DNA of 64,000 nt, taken from NCBI RefSeq assembly GCF_000499845.2, contig NC_023753.2:9873791-9937790 (forward strand). Reading direction: 5' to 3'. The notes under the pieces are model-generated. The model did not search any database. It was not told the DNA's origin and saw only the letters and a list, made by a program, of their open reading frames with translations. Below, in pieces: positions 58,961-64,000 of this stretch; the stretch's first letter is position 1; every line of letters starts with the position of its first letter. The translations under genes and the position numbers were made by a program. This stretch comes from Phaseolus vulgaris (taxonomy: Eukaryota > Streptophyta > Magnoliopsida > Fabales > Fabaceae).

Positions 58961-60486
58961 CTCTTACCTTTTTTTTAAAATATTTGTGATTTTCACATAG
59001 TTTTTGTATGATTAAAAGCGTTTTGTCAAATCTTGAACTTTGACAAAATGGTTGATCAAAGAATCAAAGTCAAGCAAGACAATGGATAAGCAGTTAAGCA
59101 TTGGTAACCAGACCAATAACCTAATCAAGAATCAAGTTACAAATTGTTCGTTGGAACACTAGATTTGTTTCGTGTACGTAGGTTCTTTTGAATCACAAAA
59201 AGAAAAAGAACAAATGTTTGCGTGGTGCTCTACAGTAGAACCATGAAAAATGTGGCCTTGCCAGCCCGTTCGAAAGGGACTTCGTGGGCTCAAAACTTTT
59301 CCAGGCCTTTTAGGAGCTGTGGATCCATATAGGTTGCTCCACGAATTAATGTACGGATCAAATATTATTTAATGCTTGATGTTACTTTGTTGACCCCTAA
59401 AAATGATGTCACTTACACCTATTTGCATTTTCCTTCTACCAAACAAATTTTGTACTTTTCACAAAATTTTGTTGACTTGGCCTAAAAGATGGAACAAACA
59501 TCTACCGACACATGTTTGATCACACGTTATCGACGTGCTTTCTTTCTCCTATATTTTGTAATCTTAGTCGGTATGAGTTCAACATCCTTGAGTAAATTAA
59601 TTTGGATTTATCGTATCTGTACCATGTTCATGTTTGCGGACACAGTAAATATAAGCAGTTAAGGCATCGTCAGAAAAATAAAATAAAATCAACCAAGTCA
59701 ATAAATGTCTTCACCAAAAAATTCAACAAAACAACCCTACTATGCTCATATTGTTGGTGCAAAATTAAGAGAGTTAGTTGTAATATTGGATTGATGTAAT
59801 GTAAGAAAACTTTATGGTACTTCTAATAAAACTAAGAACATCCTATGCATCTTATCTTTTTCTTATTAGTTTTAAGGTTTCTAATAGTTTTGTTTTTTTG
59901 TTTTTTTATACATCTTGGTCCTTAGGGTACGTAGTTCTATTCAGTAATAAGAGAATAGTAATATTTATTAATCATAGTTTTATTTGTACTATATACAATT
60001 ACTTGCTTGAGACTTTGAGAATGAGTATGTCATTCTTAATATTTATTTATTTGTTGTTTAGGCATGTTGCCTAATTTTATTTGTTTACTATTATTTGATA
60101 CACATATATTGTAGAAGATTATGTCATAGATATTCTTGGTCTTACTTTATATTTTTTTTTGTCTCATCTGATTCTTCTCTACAATATTAATATTTATTGA
60201 CCTTACCTGATATCTTTTTGTAAGATTAGTTTATAACTTATTTTTATTTATAAACTATTTCAATTTATGACGACATATACCAGCCAGGTATGACCTAAGC
60301 CTTCTCGAAGTCATAAAATACATATTTCGTATAATATCTAACAGTCTAAACATTACTGTTCAATTGTAATATGATCTATCTAACTTCTAACTTAGGAATA
60401 ATAGATACTACTTGCAACATAATTTATTTTAAATAATATTATATAAAATAGTATTACACATAATTATTTGATAAATTTACTATAGT

Positions 60487-60521
<35 letters not shown>

Positions 60522-60628
60522 TTTTACACGTATATTATTAGTTCTTTGGATAAATCTTAATATAAATATTTTAATTAGTTTCTTGCAAAACTCAAACTAT
60601 TTTGTATTTTTCATGTGAATTATCGTTG
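58961..60628. other. Intergenic DNA, no gene recognised
   Basis: 59000-59480 has moderate GC and may be a decayed repeat. Small frames at 59602-59799 and 59814-60074 have no domain. AT-rich toward the end. Confidence 0.5.
60491..60519. repeat. (TA)14 microsatellite
   Basis: About 29 bp of TA repeats 110 bp before the CACTA transposon end. Confidence 0.9.
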
Positions 60629-61083
60629 TAACACTACAAGAAAATGATTGAATGACAACTAATTTAGAAAAAAAAAATAGTTTATTTAGTAACTAATTTA
60701 GATACCATTTTATAAATTAAAAATTATTAGTAACTAAAACCGTATCTATTATTAATAAAAATTATAATATAATTAGATACTATATTTTTTGTAGCTAATA
60801 ATAATAATGAAATTCGAGACATTTTTTTAGTCTCTTTGTTAAGATGTAATTGGAAACCAATTTTTAAGTCACTTTTAATCTATTTTAGAGACTAATTTTT
60901 TGGTTTATAAAAATAATAAAATTAAAAACTAATTTTTTAATTTGTAATCATCACATAATTAGATATTTAATTTTTTAGTTACTACTATTTAAATTTAGAT
61001 ACTACTTTTAGAGTAATTAAATTTTATAAAATTAATTATTTTTTTAATTTTGAGAAAATTGGTTGCCGGGTTTTAATTTCAAA

Positions 61084-61270
61084 TTATATCTTTCTCTTTA
61101 GCCTTTTCTCCTCATCTCTCAATCTCCAGAACACACTCTCCAACCGGAACCACACCCGTAACCTGCGACGCATCCACGACGGTGACGCACCCGCGACGAC
61201 GACGCACCGGGAACGCATCACACCCTGCGACGGCAGCGCATCCCGCGACGGCAGCAGAGTAGGATGCTTC
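61084..61270 (+). promoter_or_regulatory. GC-rich leader of the CACTA element
   Basis: A pyrimidine-rich run (tctttctctttagccttttctcc) cut by a switch to GC-rich sequence with repeated CGACG words (61160-61255), likely promoter-proximal leader and first exon of the element, as in other CACTA elements that have GC-rich first exons. No ATG frame of length is present, so it is probably untranslated. A donor-like site was not fixed. Confidence 0.45.
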
Positions 61271-62586
61271 TCCTTCTCTCATTTCGTGCTCTATTCTTCC
61301 TCTGTCTTTTATTTTTTGTGCTTGCTCATCCTTATAGGTTTTAGGATCCTAGCCAAACTCTATTTCATTGCTGTAGAGTATGATGTTTCTCCTTGTCTCA
61401 AATTTAACAATTATATTCTAATGTGGAGTTTCAACATTTGATCTTCAATCCCATAGACTCTTTGAATGCTGCTCCTACACATTTTTTAATTATTACCATT
61501 TCAGAAATTTAAAACTTGGAAATTCTTTTTAATATTCTCATCCAGTGATTGCGTAAATACTTAATTTATAACTATCTCAACTATCAACTGATAATTTTTT
61601 TAGTGTATGTATAGAATCCTTATAAGATAGTAGTGTTAGTTTTGTTTGGAATAGAGTATTCCATGTGTGGTATATGTAATTGTTATTTATTAAGAGATAT
61701 TATATTAGGTAACACTTAACACGTTTGTCTCTTTCAACTTGATTTAGTATGATGGAGAACAATGTTTATATTGTTTGAGGCAAAGAAAACAAAGGAGGTA
61801 GTTAAGCCACTGATTATGATGTTGTATTACATAACATGAACGTTGTATATTTATTTTTCTAAAATTTTCTTATAATAACTTTAAAGTTCAAGGAATTGGT
61901 AAGTATGAAGTGTGTGCATGATGATAGTTTTCAAAGATATTCTTCAAAAAAAATAAAATATTTGACAGCTCACTGCCACTAAATATCCATCATTTATGTA
62001 ATTAATACTTGTTATTTTCTTCTGTGGGTTTTTTTCTTTGGTTGTTTTCTTCTTTTTCATATCGGGAATTCTTCCTATCTTAAAGGCATTGGAGTAGCAT
62101 GAGAAAACTCTTACTTAGCTATTTGGAGAATTAGTCTTGGTAACTTTTTATTGTATTTAGGATTTTAATTGGATATCTTCTTTGTTATCAATCATTTTGA
62201 AGAATAGGATTTGTTTAGCACTACCATCTGCATGAAGCTGAAAATTAAACAAGAACTGTTCAAGATAACCTAATTTCTTCTATGTGTTGAGCTGGAATTG
62301 TTTAGAAGTCTTATATTTATTCATAGGCTTTATATATGAAACTGTTTTGTTGAATGTCTACATAGCTAATACGTGTATTAATATGTGTGTGGTAGGTGAG
62401 TAAATAGGTTGAATTCTTTTAGTCCAAGGCTAGTACCTGTGGGGCTGCAAGTTTCTCTTGTTCTTCAAGCGAAAAAAAAAGGTTATACATTTTTTATTTT
62501 AGTCATTGTATGTTCATAGTTTAGGGAATATTTTATTGTTCTCAAATAAATTAAACAATGACATATTATAAGACTTTCTTTTATAG

Positions 62587-64000
62587 TTGAATGATGCATT
62601 GTGTTATACGACAGATTATGGATATTCATCAAAATCAAATCAAAGTTGGATGTATGATAGATTTATGTATGATAGAAGGGGATATAAAGATGCATTTTTA
62701 AAGGGAGTAGATGAATTTGTGTCCTATGCATGTGAAGAAACAAATTTGTCAAATGGAAAAATAAGGTGTCCTTGTTCTAAGTGCAAAAATCTAAAGTTCT
62801 TCCATTTTGAAGAAGTTAAAGTTCAACTTTATAAGAAAGGGTTCATGGAGAAAGTGGCCCAAACATATGCATAGATACTAGTTTTGAGATTTTCCGTGCA
62901 CAGGTAGGACACCTCAATAGATTTGAGAGCATGGTTTATGATGTTGCTGGTCTAGAGTATGAAATAGATCATGATCAAGAAATGGATGACTCTCCAAGTA
63001 TGAATGAGACTCCAAACATAGAAGCCCAAAAGTTTTATGAACTATTAGATGCTGCCCAAAAACCATTATGGCCCAGATGTAATAATCACACCGAATTATC
63101 TTTTGCTATTAGATTTTTGACAATTAAATCAGAGGGGAACATGTCTCAAAGATCTTGTGATCAAACATTAGCCCTTATGAAAGAGACACATCCTATTGGT
63201 AATCTTATTCCTAAAGATTTCTATAGGGCCAAAAAGTTAGTCTCAAAACTTGGTTTAGCTGCAAAAAAAAATGATTGTTGTGTTAATGGTTGTATGTTAT
63301 TTTACACTCATGAAGAAATGAAGTTAAAAGAATGTAGATTTTGTCACAAACCACGTTTTCAGATACGAGGTGTTGGTAGAGATAAATACAAAGAGGTTCT
63401 TGTTAAAAGAATGCATTATTTACCTCTCATTCCTAGGCTTAAGAGATTATATGTCTCCATGAGTTCTGCTCCACATATGAGGTGGCATCATGAAAATAGA
63501 CGAGAACCTGGGGTGTTGTGTCATCCATATGATGGTGAAGCTTGGAAACATTTTGATAAAATGTATCCTGAATTTGCATTTGAACCAAGAAATGTAAGGT
63601 TAGATTTATGTTCTGATGGTTTTTCACCTTTTAATAATTCGACTCCACCTTATTCTTCGTGGCCGGTAATTGTCACTCCTTACAATCTTCCTCTAGAATT
63701 ATGCATGACTACTCCTTTTATGTTTTTGACATTAATTATCCCTGGGTCACATAGTCCAAAAGGTAAAATTGATGTGTATTGCAACCATTGATTGATGAGT
63801 TAAAATAATTATGGAATGGAGTGTTGACATATGATATTTCAAGAAAACAAAATTTTATAATGAAAGCTACATTAATATGGACTATTAATAATTTTCCTGC
63901 ATATGGAATGTTGTCGAGTTGGAGTACATCAGGCAGATTAGCATGTCCATACTGTATGAACCAATCAAAGGCTTTTAGATTGAAAATAGGTGGGAAAATT
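62587..64000 (+). pseudogene. TNP2-type CACTA transposase, frameshifted, partial
   Basis: Would bind and cut CACTA ends. 62587-62874 encodes the N-terminal transposase-associated domain (SWMYDRFMYDRRGYKDAF, then a cysteine cluster IRCPCSKCKNLK). The reading then shifts between about 62845 and 62880 into 62931-63791, which carries the TNP2 region: CDQTLALMKETHPIGNLIPK, CVNGCMLFY, ECRFCHKPRF, VKRMHYLPLIPRLKRLY, MRWHHENRREPGVLCHP, and LCSDGFSPFNNSTPPYSSWP, VTPYNLPLELCM, IIPGSHSPKGKIDVY. Near 63780 a one-base loss ends the frame; the transposase reading goes on in another frame (including an in-frame TAA near 63805) with LSSWSTSGRLACPYCM near 63915-63960. Three defects mark it as a pseudogene. 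Its C-terminus lies beyond the window. Confidence 0.9.

Larger units (their letters stand above)
60632..64000 (+). mobile_element. CACTA (En/Spm) transposon, left part
   Basis: Starts CACTACAAGAAAATGATTG, preceded by TAA (60629-60631), the same end and flank as the MITE at 29187. The next ~450 bp are subterminal, with repeated 'agagacta', 'taattagatac' and 'aaactaattttt' words in both orientations. A GC-rich leader follows at 61135-61260 with 'cgcgacg' words. A TNP2-type transposase frame begins at 62587 and runs off the window. The right terminus is outside. The frameshifts in the transposase suggest this copy is not autonomous. Confidence 0.88.

Overview
This window is nuclear DNA of a flowering plant, most likely a legume of the Phaseoleae type. 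It is AT-rich and gene-poor, with intron-bearing genes that use GT/AG splice sites, plant-type Ty1/copia, CACTA, Mutator-like, LINE and TRIM elements, a plastid DNA fragment, and several AT microsatellites. The genus is an inference: the chorismate synthase protein resembles the soybean-type enzyme as I know it, and the TRIM and MITE ends are of types I associate with legumes. No bacterial-style operon, CRISPR array, tRNA gene or complete rRNA gene was seen.

Only two host genes can be supported. (1) 3086-11242 (+) is a 13-exon plastid chorismate synthase gene whose splice junctions can all be placed and which reads open for 435 codons; its introns hold a 336-bp tandem triplication, a 150-bp duplication and a MITE. 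(2) 33156-35396 (-) is a two-exon group III patatin-related phospholipase (pPLAIII type, 458 codons) with the non-canonical GxGxG motif in place of the serine elbow.

The rest is intergenic DNA built from mobile elements. 12233-13685 is a non-autonomous Mutator-like element with ~450-bp terminal inverted repeats and a perfect 9-bp target duplication. 15607-18495 is a copia element (-) that keeps gag, protease and integrase but has lost reverse transcriptase and RNase H. 21385-21615 is a 38-bp minisatellite. A TRIM-like miniature retroelement lies at 25350-25622 and a plastid 16S rRNA 3'-end insertion at about 26664. A 376-bp CACTA-type MITE lies at 29187-29562. 39066-50389 is a nested complex: an old copia element (+) whose 5' LTR is split by a ~1.27-kb solo-LTR-like block, and whose RNase H region is split by a younger copia (-, 44240-49911), itself split by a 5'-truncated LINE (45546-46582). 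53164-54320 holds a decayed CACTA relative and hierarchical tandem repeats; 58426-58960 is a GC-rich LTR-like block. From 60632 to the window end runs the left part of a CACTA transposon with a frameshifted TNP2-type transposase.

The two host genes have no evident functional link: one makes chorismate for aromatic amino acids in plastids, the other acts in lipid metabolism. I found no convincing new biological system. The most informative structures are the four-layer nest, the RT-less copia element, the Mutator-like element and the three-member CACTA family.
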